From: Pseudomonas bubulae
GTDB lineage: Bacteria > Pseudomonadota > Gammaproteobacteria > Pseudomonadales > Pseudomonadaceae
Reading direction: 5' to 3'
Length of the DNA: 64,000 nt
NCBI RefSeq assembly: GCF_900618535.1
Contig: NZ_UYJA01000006.1
Coordinates: forward strand, 275,696 to 339,695
Shown here: one piece after another, positions 34,029 to 42,607 of the stretch
How positions within the stretch are numbered: the first letter of the stretch is position 1
How the letters are laid out: each line of letters opens with the position of its first letter
The notes under the pieces: model-generated
What the model saw: the letters and a program-made list of their open reading frames with translations, nothing else
What the model was told of the DNA's origin: nothing
The model's database searches: none
Translations under genes and position numbers: made by a program

Positions 34029-34139
34029 GGTAGTTGCCTTCTTTTCGATGTTTACTGACGAAGAGCATATGTGGGGGGTCGTGAGTAGCGTCAGTGCATT
34101 CAACGGCGGAGAAATGTTTCGCCTGAATGCTGTAGTTCA

Positions 34140-34345
34140 TAGCGCAATATCGGCTGACAGCACTTTCAGTCTATTGACTATGGCCCGCTCTCATCAGGCA
34201 GCGCGGGTGTCGGCGTTGTTCTTCATGGTGCCGCTATTGGCATCGGTAATGGCGAACTAATTGCTCGATGAGGTCATGCCAGGGTTGGCATGGCATGGCG
34301 TGGAATGGTTGTTGCTGTGCTGGGGGTTTGGCTCGCTGAGGGAGT
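34140..34345 (+). pseudogene. EamA/DMT transporter C-terminal remnant
   Basis: The frame reads AARVSALFFMVPLLASVMAN, stop, LLDEVMPGLAWHGVEWLLLC, a pattern like the last helices of DMT exporters. The internal stop and missing N-terminus show decay. It lies beside the transposon and is unrelated to the MFS gene on the other side. Confidence 0.45.
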
Positions 34346-34464
34346 GACGTTGAACATGACCCGACACCAAGCAGTTCTCGATTGGTGGCAGTCAAGCGAA
34401 GACCTCGCCAACCACTCGAAACAATGAACGATGGCATAACCCGAAAAAATCGCAGCGAACAAAA

Positions 34465-34564
34465 CAAAGGGCCTGCACGAGGAGTCTCATGCAAGCCCTT
34501 GATTTGTTTGGTGCCCGAAGCCGGAATCGAACCGGCCCGTCATTATGAACGGGGGATTTTAATT
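34465..34564 (-). repeat. Partial duplicate of tRNA-Leu(TAA) 3' half and its terminator
   Basis: Nearly matches 35990-36091, including the terminator hairpin (GGGCCTGCACG ... GCAAGCCCTTG) and the first ~56 bases from the CCA end of the tRNA, then diverges near 34564. It is a direct repeat of the real gene's 3' part and a likely attachment-site copy of a small insert between the two. Confidence 0.75.
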
Positions 34565-34933
34565 CAAAAAATTTATTTTTTAAAAACAGTAGGTTAGATC
34601 TGTGTCTGTGTATGTTTCGCAGCGAGACGGTGCCAGGACCCTGAAGGCCATTGCTTCTACGTGATCAAAAATAAGTGCTGTGAAGAATGCCCGTCAAAAA
34701 TCATTTGGTTGGGTTGCCTTTTTGCCGCCCCTTTGACGGATGTAAATCTCGGTCATCACGACCGTTGTATGCCCCAGCTGGCCACTGAGCCTGAGTCGTA
34801 TCTCGGCGGTGTGCTTATTGTATTGCCGGTGGTGCTGACCGGTGATGAGCAGGGAGTCCAACTCTGGAGCTGAGTCCTAAGAGGATCGTGTTTGTAGCGA
34901 TTTTTATCAGCCGTTGCTGGTGTGTGGTTTTAT
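34565..34933. other. Non-coding gap left of the MarR-linked operon
   Basis: No protein that I can support. AT-richer than the chromosome and placed inside the tRNA-Leu repeat boundaries. Confidence 0.5.
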
Positions 34934-34953
34934 ATTGTAAATGCATTTACAAT
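34934..34953. promoter_or_regulatory. Perfect 20-bp palindrome, candidate MarR operator
   Basis: ATTGTAAATGCATTTACAAT, 33 bases before the SRPBCC gene start. MarR regulators usually bind such palindromes over their own operon's promoter, so autoregulation is likely. Confidence 0.75.
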
Positions 34954-34985
34954 TATTTTGACCCTACAGACGCAAGGCAAAGGCC

Positions 34986-35411
34986 ATGGAAATCAAAGAG
35001 TCTATTGAAATCAGATCGACCCCCGCGCAAGTGTTCCGCTTGTATAGGGATGCGGGACGGTGGGCTGACTGGGACCCAGAAGTGAGTAGTGCCAGCTTGC
35101 CTGGCGGTCTCAAGTTGGGAGCCAAAGGTTGGCTTAAACCCAGGGTAGGGCCCAAGGCTGGCATTCAGATTGTTGAGATGACCGAAGAAAAGTCGTTTTC
35201 GGCGCAAAGCCGTTTGCCGTTATGTCGCATGGAATTCGGGCACCTGCTCACGGAAAAAGAGGGGGGCACTGTCGCAACTCACTGGGTTGAATTCTCCGGG
35301 CCATTGAGCTTTCTGTTTCGATACCTGATAGGTAGATCCATCCAGGCAGCGTTACCCAATACGATGCAGGGGCTTAAGAAGTCCAGTGAAGCCCGGGCAA
35401 GCTCCCTATGA
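34986..35411 (+). CDS. SRPBCC-family (START-like) protein
   Basis: 141 residues. The start MEIKESIEIRSTPAQVFRLY followed by DAGRWADWDPEV is the polyketide-cyclase/START-like opening, with a helix-grip fold that binds hydrophobic ligands. No signal or membrane segment. The stop overlaps the MarR gene start (ATGA). Adjacent regulator and shared operator suggest the pair answers one small molecule; which one is unknown. Confidence 0.8.
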   Translation: MEIKESIEIRSTPAQVFRLYRDAGRWADWDPEVSSASLPGGLKLGAKGWLKPRVGPKAGIQIVEMTEEKSFSAQSRLPLCRMEFGHLLTEKEGGTVATHWVEFSGPLSFLFRYLIGRSIQAALPNTMQGLKKSSEARASSL

Positions 35412-35836
35412 GTGTGAGCAAGGACGGCGTCGAGGAGAACTGGAGTGGTTCTGCCTTCGCGGGGCCAAGCGACAGCCCTGGATTCAGACTCTGGCGCGAC
35501 TTTTTGGACTGGCAGCGTCAACTTAATGTCCGCTTGAAGCCCTTGGGGCTTACCCAGCCACAGTTCGCTATCCTGGCTGTAAGTGGTTGGCTGACTAGAG
35601 AGGGCGAGCAGGTGACTCAGCATGGAATCGCCAGTTTTACCGGTATGGATCGCATGCATATTTCGCAAATCATATCCCGCCTGGGTAAGGACGGGCTTAT
35701 TGAAAAGCAAGTGAACCCGCAAGATCATCGCGCAAATCTGGTGTCACTTAGCGAAGAGGGCCACCGACGATTGCGTGCTGCTATGCCGATTGTTGAAGGC
35801 TTCGACAAAGAGTTCTTTCTAACGCGCAACACCTGA
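35408..35836 (+). CDS. MarR-family transcriptional regulator
   Basis: 142 residues with the winged helix-turn-helix: LTQPQFAILAVSGWL, then HGIASFTGMDRMHISQIISR (recognition helix) and wing DPQDHRANLVSL-like segment. MarR dimers bind palindromes and release on ligand binding. Coupled to the SRPBCC gene by a 4-base overlap; the 20-bp palindrome upstream is the likely operator. Confidence 0.88.
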   Translation: MSVSKDGVEENWSGSAFAGPSDSPGFRLWRDFLDWQRQLNVRLKPLGLTQPQFAILAVSGWLTREGEQVTQHGIASFTGMDRMHISQIISRLGKDGLIEKQVNPQDHRANLVSLSEEGHRRLRAAMPIVEGFDKEFFLTRNT

Positions 35837-35870
35837 TTACCTGTCTGGAAATCAGGTGTGATAACCCCCG

Positions 35871-35892
35871 AGCCCGGCCTAGTGCTGGGCTT
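35871..35892 (+). terminator. Terminator after the MarR operon
   Basis: AGCCCGGC / GCTGGGCT stem with one G-T pair and a TTTG tail. A second hairpin at 35830-35858 overlaps the MarR stop. Confidence 0.55.
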
Positions 35893-36033
35893 TGTGTTTG
35901 CGCAGGAGAATGACGCCCGTTTTGGCAGGAAGACAGAGAAGGGGTAAAAAACAGAATCGCGGAGCGGTCTGTTTTTTTGCGGTGAAAAAACAAAGGGCCT
36001 GCACGCGAATCGCATGCAAGCCCTTGATTTGTT

Positions 36034-36120
36034 TGGTGCCCGAAGCCGGAATCGAACCGGCACGTCCTTACGAACGGGGGATTTTAAGTCCCATGCGTCT
36101 ACCAATTTCGCCATTCGGGC
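36034..36120 (-). tRNA. tRNA-Leu (anticodon TAA)
   Basis: An 87-base class II tRNA on the minus strand, beginning GCCCGAATGGCGAAATTGGT, with anticodon loop ACTTAAAAT, a long variable arm and a T arm ending GGTTCGATTCC, and encoded CCA. Its downstream terminator lies at 35994-36030. A partial copy lies 1.5 kb to the left. Confidence 0.93.
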
Positions 36121-36411
36121 GGTAGCGCTATAAAGCGGGTCACGAAGGAAGGTGCTTTAACAAAGAAAGTACTCAAGAGCCTGCGCAACAGGTGGACGAA
36201 TATATAGAGCCTGCGCTCATGAGGCAAGGTCGATAGTGTCCATTGTGGTACATTTTTTTTCTCCGTGCCTGGGTAAAACCGTCGAAAAATCATAGATATA
36301 TGCACCACGCCGGGGGTGTCCCCGCTGTGTTGAGGGTATTTGCAGCGCTGTTGCGGCGCGTATTCCCGAGTAGGCTAGGCTGCTTGCACAGCTGGGACAT
36401 GAGTGGGCGTG

Positions 36412-37458
36412 ATGAATACGAGTGTGATTTACGCATTGGCAGCGGCAGCGCTGTTCGGGGCCAGTACGCCATTGGCCAAGCTGCTGGGTACCGAGGTATC
36501 GCCGGTGATGCTGGCCGGGCTGTTGTACCTGGGCAGTGGCTTGGGTTTGCTGTTGGTGCGCTGTGTACGCGATCGGGGCTGGAAGCCCTCGGGTCTGGGT
36601 GCCGGTGAATGGCCCTGGCTGCTCGGCGCAATTGTATTTGGCGGGATCCTGGGCCCCGTGGCGTTGATGTTCGCTTTGACCCTCACCAGCGGGGCGACGG
36701 CTTCGTTGATGTTGAATCTTGAACCAGTGCTCACGGCACTGCTGGCCTGGGTGGTGTTCAAGGAGAACGCAGACCGGCGAATCGTGCTGGGGATGCTGGC
36801 AATCATTGCCGGCGGCGTTGTGTTGTCCTGGCCATCCGGGGCATCTGCGGCGGTGTCGCTTTCCTGGCTTGGGCCATTGGCGGTGGGGTTTGCCTGTTTC
36901 TGTTGGGCGGTCGATAACAATCTGACGCGCAAGGTATCTGCTTCTGATGCGCTGTATATCGCGGGCGCCAAGGGCCTTTTCGCGGGGTTGGTGAACTGTG
37001 CGATTGCATTGGCTTTGGGGGCAAAGGTTCCGTCGTTTGGGGTACTGAGCCCGACCCTGCTGATCGGTTTCCTGGGCTACGGTGTCAGCTTGGTGCTGTT
37101 TGTCCTGGCATTACGCGGCCTGGGGGCGGCGCGCACCGGGGCGTACTTTTCAACGGCACCTTTTCTGGGGGCGGCAATTTCCATTGTGCTGCTGGGCGAG
37201 TCGGTATCGCTGCTGTTCTGGCTGGCTGCTGGCTGCATGATTGTCGGGGTCTGGCTGCATCTGACCGAGCGCCATGAGCATGAGCATTTACATCAGCCGC
37301 TGGAGCACTCCCATCGCCATACCCACGATGAACATCACCAGCATGAGCATGCCGCAGATATTCCTGCGGGCAAGGCTCACAGTCATGCACATCAGCATTC
37401 GGTCATCAGCCATAACCATCCGCATTTCCCGGATATCCATCATCGCCACCGGCACTGA
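36412..37458 (+). CDS. DMT/EamA transporter with long His-rich C-terminal tail
   Basis: 348 residues from ATG 36412. Two EamA repeats of five helices each give 10 membrane segments (AALFGASTPLAKLLGT at the start, EPVLTALLAWVVFKEN near residue 105). After the last helix (~280) comes a 65-residue tail with over 20 His, many as HEHEH, HSHRHTH, HSHAHQH, which could bind metal ions. This tail is unusual for DMT exporters. A sensible reading is a metal- or nickel/cobalt-linked exporter, but the substrate is unknown. Followed 46 bases later by dedA. Confidence 0.8.
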   Translation: MNTSVIYALAAAALFGASTPLAKLLGTEVSPVMLAGLLYLGSGLGLLLVRCVRDRGWKPSGLGAGEWPWLLGAIVFGGILGPVALMFALTLTSGATASLMLNLEPVLTALLAWVVFKENADRRIVLGMLAIIAGGVVLSWPSGASAAVSLSWLGPLAVGFACFCWAVDNNLTRKVSASDALYIAGAKGLFAGLVNCAIALALGAKVPSFGVLSPTLLIGFLGYGVSLVLFVLALRGLGAARTGAYFSTAPFLGAAISIVLLGESVSLLFWLAAGCMIVGVWLHLTERHEHEHLHQPLEHSHRHTHDEHHQHEHAADIPAGKAHSHAHQHSVISHNHPHFPDIHHRHRH

Positions 37459-37504
37459 GCCATTGCGTTTTAAACCCTGATTTCAATGGAGCTATGGATC
37501 GCGC

Positions 37505-38101
37505 ATGTTTGAACATATTGACTTCAATTACCTGCTGGCAACGTATGGTTACCTGGCCATTTTTATCGGCTGTTTGCTCGAAGGTGAAACCATTCTGATC
37601 CTCGGGGGGATGGCGGCACACCAGCATGTCCTCAAGCTGTTGCCGGTGATTGGTTATGCCAGTCTGGCGGGGATGCTGGGTGATCAGTTGTTGTTCTGGC
37701 TCGGGCGTTATTTCGGTGCTCGCCTGTTGCCCCGCCTGCACAAACAGCAGGCCGCTATTGATCGCGTGACGCAGTTGATTGGCCAGTATCCGACGGTGTC
37801 CATTTTTTCGGTGCGGTTTTTGTATGGCATGCGCCTGATCGGGCCCATGGTGATCGGTGCCAGCAAGGTCTCGCCATTGAAGTTTCTCTGCATCAATGCC
37901 GTGGGCGCGGCCGTGTGGGCAACGCTGTTTGCCAGTGGCGGCTATTGGGCCGGGGAGTTTCTCGAAGGCGTACTGGGCGACCTTAAGCCCTATCGCTTGC
38001 CGATTGCCCTGGGCGTGGTCGCATTGATGGTGGTGGTGGCCGTTGCCCGTCACTACAGGGCGAAAACCAGGGCGAAAACCAAAGCGGTCAAATCACTTTG
38101 A
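37505..38101 (+). CDS. DedA-family membrane protein
   Basis: 198 residues. Typical DedA blocks: E-G-E near residue 27 (CLLEGETILILGGMAA), GDQLLFWLGRYFG, and FSVRFLYGMRLIGPMVIG with the conserved Arg, plus about four to five membrane segments. DedA proteins act as lipid flippases or ion-linked transporters needed for envelope health. It overlaps, convergently, the 3' end of the anti-sigma gene by 14 bases. Confidence 0.9.
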   Translation: MFEHIDFNYLLATYGYLAIFIGCLLEGETILILGGMAAHQHVLKLLPVIGYASLAGMLGDQLLFWLGRYFGARLLPRLHKQQAAIDRVTQLIGQYPTVSIFSVRFLYGMRLIGPMVIGASKVSPLKFLCINAVGAAVWATLFASGGYWAGEFLEGVLGDLKPYRLPIALGVVALMVVVAVARHYRAKTRAKTKAVKSL

Positions 38102-38810
38102 CAGCCCGGCCAATAAACTGGATCGGCCCTGTCGGCTTGCCTGTTGTCGAACCGTTGGGGCCTTCCAGGGTCAGCTCGAAAAGTTGATTGGGCGACAGCG
38201 GCGGCAGGCGATCCAGTGGCAGTGACAGCACTTGTCCCGGCTTGACCAGCCCCAGGGACACCGGCCCGGCCCAGTCGTCGGCCTTGGTCCAGAACTCCAG
38301 GGCCTTGTCGCCGGGCACTTGCGCGACGCCAAGGGGGATCAGCTGGATGTGTTCACGATCGTTGGCCTGGATGACCCAGCCGGGTGCCTGACTTTGTGGT
38401 GCCACCAGAACCACCACATAGGCGGGCGGTGAGATGGCTGGGGTCACGGACCACAATGCCACGCCCAGTGTCAGCGTTGCGGCCAGGCCTGCGGCCGTCA
38501 GGCCGCGCCACAATGGCAGAAGGTTCCACCAACCAGTACGGGCCTGTGTTGGCAGGGCTGGGACATTCAGGGCGTTCAGGCTGCGCTCGATTCTCGGCCA
38601 CAGCTGCTCTGAAGGCTGTTGCGCCGGGGCAAGGTCGTTGAGGGGCAACAGTCGCGCTTCCCAGCGATCGACTGCGGCCTGCAGATCAGGCTCATGGGGC
38701 AGGCGTTGCTCAAGCGCACGCCGTTGTTGCCCATTGAGCGTGCCCAGCACGTATTCGCCCGCCAAGGCATCGAGATCGGCCGGGTCGCTATTGTCAGGTG
38801 TAAAAGTCAT
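38088..38810 (-). CDS. Anti-sigma factor, RskA type
   Basis: 240 residues from ATG 38810. The N-terminal cytosolic zinc-less ASD (LDALAGEYVLGTLNGQQRRALEQ) binds sigma; one membrane helix near residues 105-125 (GLTAAGLAATLTLGVALW); and a periplasmic RskA domain with VVLVAPQSQAPGWVI and ALEFWTKADDWAGPVSLGL. It holds the ECF sigma inactive until a signal arrives. Its start overlaps the sigma gene stop by 4 bases, as is normal for the pair. Confidence 0.88.
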   Translation of the reverse strand: MTFTPDNSDPADLDALAGEYVLGTLNGQQRRALEQRLPHEPDLQAAVDRWEARLLPLNDLAPAQQPSEQLWPRIERSLNALNVPALPTQARTGWWNLLPLWRGLTAAGLAATLTLGVALWSVTPAISPPAYVVVLVAPQSQAPGWVIQANDREHIQLIPLGVAQVPGDKALEFWTKADDWAGPVSLGLVKPGQVLSLPLDRLPPLSPNQLFELTLEGPNGSTTGKPTGPIQFIGRAVKVI

Positions 38811-39400
38811 CCCATGCACTCGCGCAAGGCGCTCAGGCTGCGTTTGATCCAGGCTTTTACGGTGCCCAGAGGGGTGTCCAGTTTGTTTGCAATTTCTGCA
38901 TGGGTATAGCCGTCAACATAGGCATGCACAATGCAGGAGCGTCGGGCCGGGTCGAGTTGCTCAAGGCAGCCGTATATGCGCTCGCAGCCATCCGGCCATT
39001 GCAGTGGGTCCTGCGTCTGGTGGCGCCCGTCGAGAGTGGCCAGAGGTTGCAAGGCCAGTTCGCTGCTTTCGCTGACTTGAATTTCCAGGCGAGTGTCGCG
39101 CCTGCAGTTCAGGGCCAGATGCCGGGTCAGGCTGAAAATCCAGCCTCGTGCAGAACCGCGCCCGGGATCGAAGCTGGCGGCGCGCATCCAGATTTTGATA
39201 AAAGCGTCATGCACGATGTCCTCAGCCAGTGCGCTGTCGCGGGCAATGCGTTTGGCTACCCCCAGCAAGCGCGCGCTTTCCTGGGCATACAGGGCCACCA
39301 GCGCCTGCTGCTCGCCGCGGGCGCAGGCCAGCAGGCAGGCTTCATAGTCAAATAGTGGCTCAGGTAGTGTCACTGTGTTCCGCCGTTGCAGATGGGACAT
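38807..39400 (-). CDS. ECF sigma factor (SigK-like)
   Basis: 197 residues. Sigma-70 region 2 (LYAQESARLLGVAKRIARDS, DIVHDAFIKIWMRA) and region 4 (LDPARRSCIVHAYVDGYTHA, EIANKLDTPLGTVKAWIKRS) are present; region 3 is missing, as in extracytoplasmic-function factors. The gene is cotranscribed with the RskA-like anti-sigma. Likely directs an envelope or oxidative stress regulon; the DUF3455 protein next to it, also minus strand, may be a target. Confidence 0.9.
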   Translation of the reverse strand: MSHLQRRNTVTLPEPLFDYEACLLACARGEQQALVALYAQESARLLGVAKRIARDSALAEDIVHDAFIKIWMRAASFDPGRGSARGWIFSLTRHLALNCRRDTRLEIQVSESSELALQPLATLDGRHQTQDPLQWPDGCERIYGCLEQLDPARRSCIVHAYVDGYTHAEIANKLDTPLGTVKAWIKRSLSALRECMG

Positions 39401-39450
39401 CTCCGGTCATTGCCCGGTCTCCATCGAAGCAGCGTAGACGATGTAACGCA

Positions 39451-39990
39451 TTAGCGGCTGGCCCAGAAAATGTAATCGGCCTGGTATGGCACTACTTGTC
39501 GCTGGCCCTTGTTGGCGGCTGTGCAGGCGCTGGCAGGTGCCGCACCGCCCTTCAGTGCCACACGCTGGATGTAACTCACACCGTTCATAGCACCTTTGCC
39601 CTCTGCAGGATTGGCCTTGACCAGTTGATAGGGCAGGTTGCCAGCCCCGGCAGGGGCCACTGCGAGCTGGGTGCCGGTGACTCTGGAACCGTCCAGGGCT
39701 TGCCAGGTCGCGGGCGGGCCAAAGTAGCTACCAACTTGTTTACCAGTTGTGTCATTGAGCTGAGCTTTTGGGCCTACAAAAAACCACTCCATTTCGCCTG
39801 GAGTGCTGGCTTTTTCTTTGCACTCATATGTGATTTCGCCTACACCAACTGTTGTCATTGCCATCTTGTGGCCGTCGGGAACTCTAATGTTTTCGGGTAA
39901 ATTCGACTGTGCCCAGGCGCCCTGGGCTGCCACCAGCAGCATGGCGGCAAGTGTCAGGCTGGCATGGCTGATCAAAGGTTTTGCGTTCAT
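39451..39990 (-). CDS. Secreted DUF3455 protein
   Basis: 179 residues. Signal peptide of about 27 residues ending AQGAWAQ, then NLPENIRVPDGHKMAMTTVG, the usual DUF3455 entry, and Cys residues (YECKEKA, ASACTAANK) that may pair in the periplasm. Function of the family is unknown, though it is often found with ECF sigma/RskA pairs. The start lies near a strong RBS (GGAGATCGG). The 51-base gap to the sigma gene suggests the three could form an operon, this gene first. Confidence 0.8.
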   Translation of the reverse strand: MNAKPLISHASLTLAAMLLVAAQGAWAQSNLPENIRVPDGHKMAMTTVGVGEITYECKEKASTPGEMEWFFVGPKAQLNDTTGKQVGSYFGPPATWQALDGSRVTGTQLAVAPAGAGNLPYQLVKANPAEGKGAMNGVSYIQRVALKGGAAPASACTAANKGQRQVVPYQADYIFWASR

Positions 39991-40216
39991 GTTCCGATCT
40001 CCTGATGGGATAACAGCACGCTGCTGTTACGGGTACTACCCGCAGCAGGAGGATTTGGATGCAGTTGCAAAAAATAAACTTGAAAGGCAAAGTCCGGGAA
40101 CCCGGTTGCGTGACGGATCCCTTGGCCTAAGCTTGGGAATACAGGCTCAACGCCAAGGGTTTCAAGGCATTGGCAGCACGTTCGCGAAGCCGGTCCGATA
40201 ATAAAAGGAGATCTGG

Positions 40217-40753
40217 ATGTTTATCCGTTTATTGATCCTTGCTTCTGTGCTGGTTGCAGGCACGGTGCAGGCCGTTGAAGTTCCAAGCCCGCTTGAACAG
40301 GACCGCGGCAAGTTTCGCCCGCTGGTAGTGGTCGCCCGTGCAGATGCCGACCCAACCCTGGTCAACCTCAAAAAAGCCCTTGAAGATCCGGCCAACAAGC
40401 AGGCTTTTGACCAGCGCAATATGGTGCTCTATACGATTGTGGGCATTACAGGCAAACGCGATGGCAAGGACCTTGAACCCCAGAGCACCATGTCGCTGAT
40501 TCGCGGGCTCAAGCCGGGGATGATTATCGACAAGGCCAAAGTGATCCTGATCGGCAAGGATGGGGAAAAGAAAGTCGAGACAGTGGGGGATGTTGACCTG
40601 GCCGAGCTGTTTAAAACCATCGATGCCTTGCCCGCTGCCGAAAAGGAAACCCAGGCACCGGTTGCGGTGGAGACGCCGGCCAAGGGCGCAGCCGCTGGCA
40701 AATCGACAAAGCCCGCCAAACCGGCAAAAGCGGCTCAGACCCTGGATGACTGA
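40217..40753 (+). CDS. Periplasmic DUF4174 protein
   Basis: 178 residues. Signal peptide (MFIRLLILASVLVAGTVQA), then a short DUF4174 domain (LEQDRGKFRPLVVVARADAD, KVILIGKDGEKK), whose fold resembles thioredoxin but which has no Cys pair here. The C-terminus is an Ala/Lys/Pro-rich flexible tail. Family function unknown. Stands alone; a hairpin follows the stop. Confidence 0.8.
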   Translation: MFIRLLILASVLVAGTVQAVEVPSPLEQDRGKFRPLVVVARADADPTLVNLKKALEDPANKQAFDQRNMVLYTIVGITGKRDGKDLEPQSTMSLIRGLKPGMIIDKAKVILIGKDGEKKVETVGDVDLAELFKTIDALPAAEKETQAPVAVETPAKGAAAGKSTKPAKPAKAAQTLDD

Positions 40754-40770
40754 ACACCAGCCAAAAAAAA

Positions 40771-40793
40771 GGCCCGCTGGGGGAAGCGGGCCT
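40771..40793. terminator. Hairpin after the DUF4174 gene
   Basis: GGCCCGCT / AGCGGGCC stem of 8 bp. An A8 run before it makes it a good terminator on the minus strand; on the plus strand the following sequence is not T-rich. Confidence 0.5.
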
Positions 40794-40981
40794 AAATGGG
40801 ATTCACTAAAGGAGTGGATCCAATCTAGGCGCAGCGATGTGAAAGTGATGTGAAAATTGCGCAGTCAAATCATTTGATCGGGCAAATGTGTGTGGTCAAA
40901 ATAATGGCCATCTGTAGCGCAATTCCGGCTCGGTAATCCGATAGTGTGAACACACCGCTCACCAGACTGCCGGATAACAAG

Positions 40982-41593
40982 ATGCCGTTTTCCCTCGAAC
41001 TGATTTCTGCCTTCGCACTCTTTGCCTTTGTGTCGTCCATCACCCCCGGCCCCAACAACACCATGCTGCTGGCATCGGGGGTCAACTTCGGCTTCAGGCG
41101 CACCATCCCCCATGCTCTGGGCATCAGCTTCGGCTTTATGTTCCTGGTGCTTGCGGTTGGATTGGGGTTGGGGGGTGTATTCAAGGCCGTGCCCATGGCC
41201 TACACCGTTTTGCGTTATCTGGGGGCGGCGTACTTGCTGTATCTGGCGTGGAAAGTCGCCACTTCGGGGCCGGTGTCCGAGTCGGGTGCGGCCCAGGGCA
41301 GGCCACTGGGCTTCTGGGGCGCGGCGGCGTTTCAATGGGTCAATCCCAAGGCCTGGGTGATGGCCATTGGTGCAATCACCACCTACACGCCGTCTCAGGG
41401 TTATATCGCCAACGTGTTTGTCATCGCGCTGGTCTTCGCCATCATCAACTTGCCCAGTGTCTGCGTGTGGGCCGGTTGCGGCAGTGCGTTGCGCAATGTG
41501 CTGACCCGGCCCAAGTGGCTGCTGGCATTCAACCTGACGATGGCGATTCTGCTGGTGGTGTCGCTGTATCCGATTCTGTTTGATGTTCATTGA
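40982..41593 (+). CDS. LysE/RhtB-family amino acid exporter
   Basis: 203 residues from ATG 40982. Starts FALFAFVSSITPGPNNTMLLASG with the family's SxTPGPN motif near the first helix; six membrane segments by eye. Exports amino acids or related compounds. Its stop overlaps, tail to tail, the punR 3' end. Confidence 0.88.
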   Translation: MPFSLELISAFALFAFVSSITPGPNNTMLLASGVNFGFRRTIPHALGISFGFMFLVLAVGLGLGGVFKAVPMAYTVLRYLGAAYLLYLAWKVATSGPVSESGAAQGRPLGFWGAAAFQWVNPKAWVMAIGAITTYTPSQGYIANVFVIALVFAIINLPSVCVWAGCGSALRNVLTRPKWLLAFNLTMAILLVVSLYPILFDVH

Positions 41594-42488
41594 GCCATTC
41601 CTGGCTCAGGGTGGCGGTGTCACCCAGGTACTCCAATAGCCAGCTCATGGCCGGGGAATGGTTGTTCTGTGCCCAGGCAATGCACGAAGGGCTGGCCGGA
41701 AAGGGTCGCTGCAGGCTCAGCGCAAGCAGTTGGCCCTGGTCGATCAGTGGCTGGGCCAGATGGGCGGGCACCATGCCGACACACAGACCGTCGCTCAAAC
41801 AGGCCAGCCCCGAAGCCCAGTCGGGCACCATCATGCGGCGCTGGTTATCCAGGGTCCAGGTGTCCCGTTTGGGCAGGCTGCGTGAAGTGTCATCCATGCA
41901 CAGTGCAGGGTAGGGGCGCAGGTGCTCATCACCCAGCAATCCGCCAATGGACGCCAGCGGATGCCGCGGGCTGGCGACGCACAGCCAGTGCAGAAAACCC
42001 ATGTCGCGAAAGGCAAAGCTCCCCGCCACTGGCACTGCACGGGTGGCTCCGATAACCAGATCGGTGCGGCCGTCTACCAAGGCATCCCACACACCGTTGT
42101 ACACCTCGTATTGAACAATCAGTTCCACGTCGGGGAAATGCCGGTAGAAGTCGATGACCATCTGCTGGCAGCGCGGTTTTTTGATGATTGAATCCACGGC
42201 CACCCGCAACTGGCCGCTCCAGCCATTGGCAACCTGCTGGCAAAGGCGGCGGGTGCCGAGCATTTTTTTCATGACGTCGCGGGCTTCTTTGACAAACATC
42301 CGCCCGGCAGGCGTGAGTTCCACATCCCGGTGACGACGTACAAACAGCGGTACCGCCAGCCATTGCTCCAGTTGGCGCACGGTGTAGCTGACGGCGGAGG
42401 GAACGCGGTGCAGTTCCTGGGCTGCGCCACTGAAACTGCCGTGGCGGGCGACTGCATCAATTACATCCAGGGAGTATTCAGACCACAT
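41529..42488 (-). CDS. punR: LysR regulator PunR (YdhB-like)
   Basis: 319 residues from ATG 42488. N-terminal winged helix (MWSEYSLDVIDAVARHGSFS, AAQELHRVPSAVSYTVRQLE) is nearly the same as E. coli YdhB/PunR, then a LysR effector domain. In E. coli it activates punC, an exporter of purine nucleosides, and the divergent punC-like gene here confirms the pairing. The longer frame to 42524 is an unlikely start. Confidence 0.85.
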   Translation of the reverse strand: MWSEYSLDVIDAVARHGSFSGAAQELHRVPSAVSYTVRQLEQWLAVPLFVRRHRDVELTPAGRMFVKEARDVMKKMLGTRRLCQQVANGWSGQLRVAVDSIIKKPRCQQMVIDFYRHFPDVELIVQYEVYNGVWDALVDGRTDLVIGATRAVPVAGSFAFRDMGFLHWLCVASPRHPLASIGGLLGDEHLRPYPALCMDDTSRSLPKRDTWTLDNQRRMMVPDWASGLACLSDGLCVGMVPAHLAQPLIDQGQLLALSLQRPFPASPSCIAWAQNNHSPAMSWLLEYLGDTATLSQEWLNEHQTESDTATPPAESPSSG

Positions 42489-42607
42489 GGGTTTGCCTTC
42501 AAAAAATTCGATGCCAGTTGGCAATTATTATCGCTTCACAAGCAAATCCTCAGCTGGATAATGCGCGGCAGTCAACAAATTGTTTGATGGCAAGTTTTTG
42601 GGTGCAC

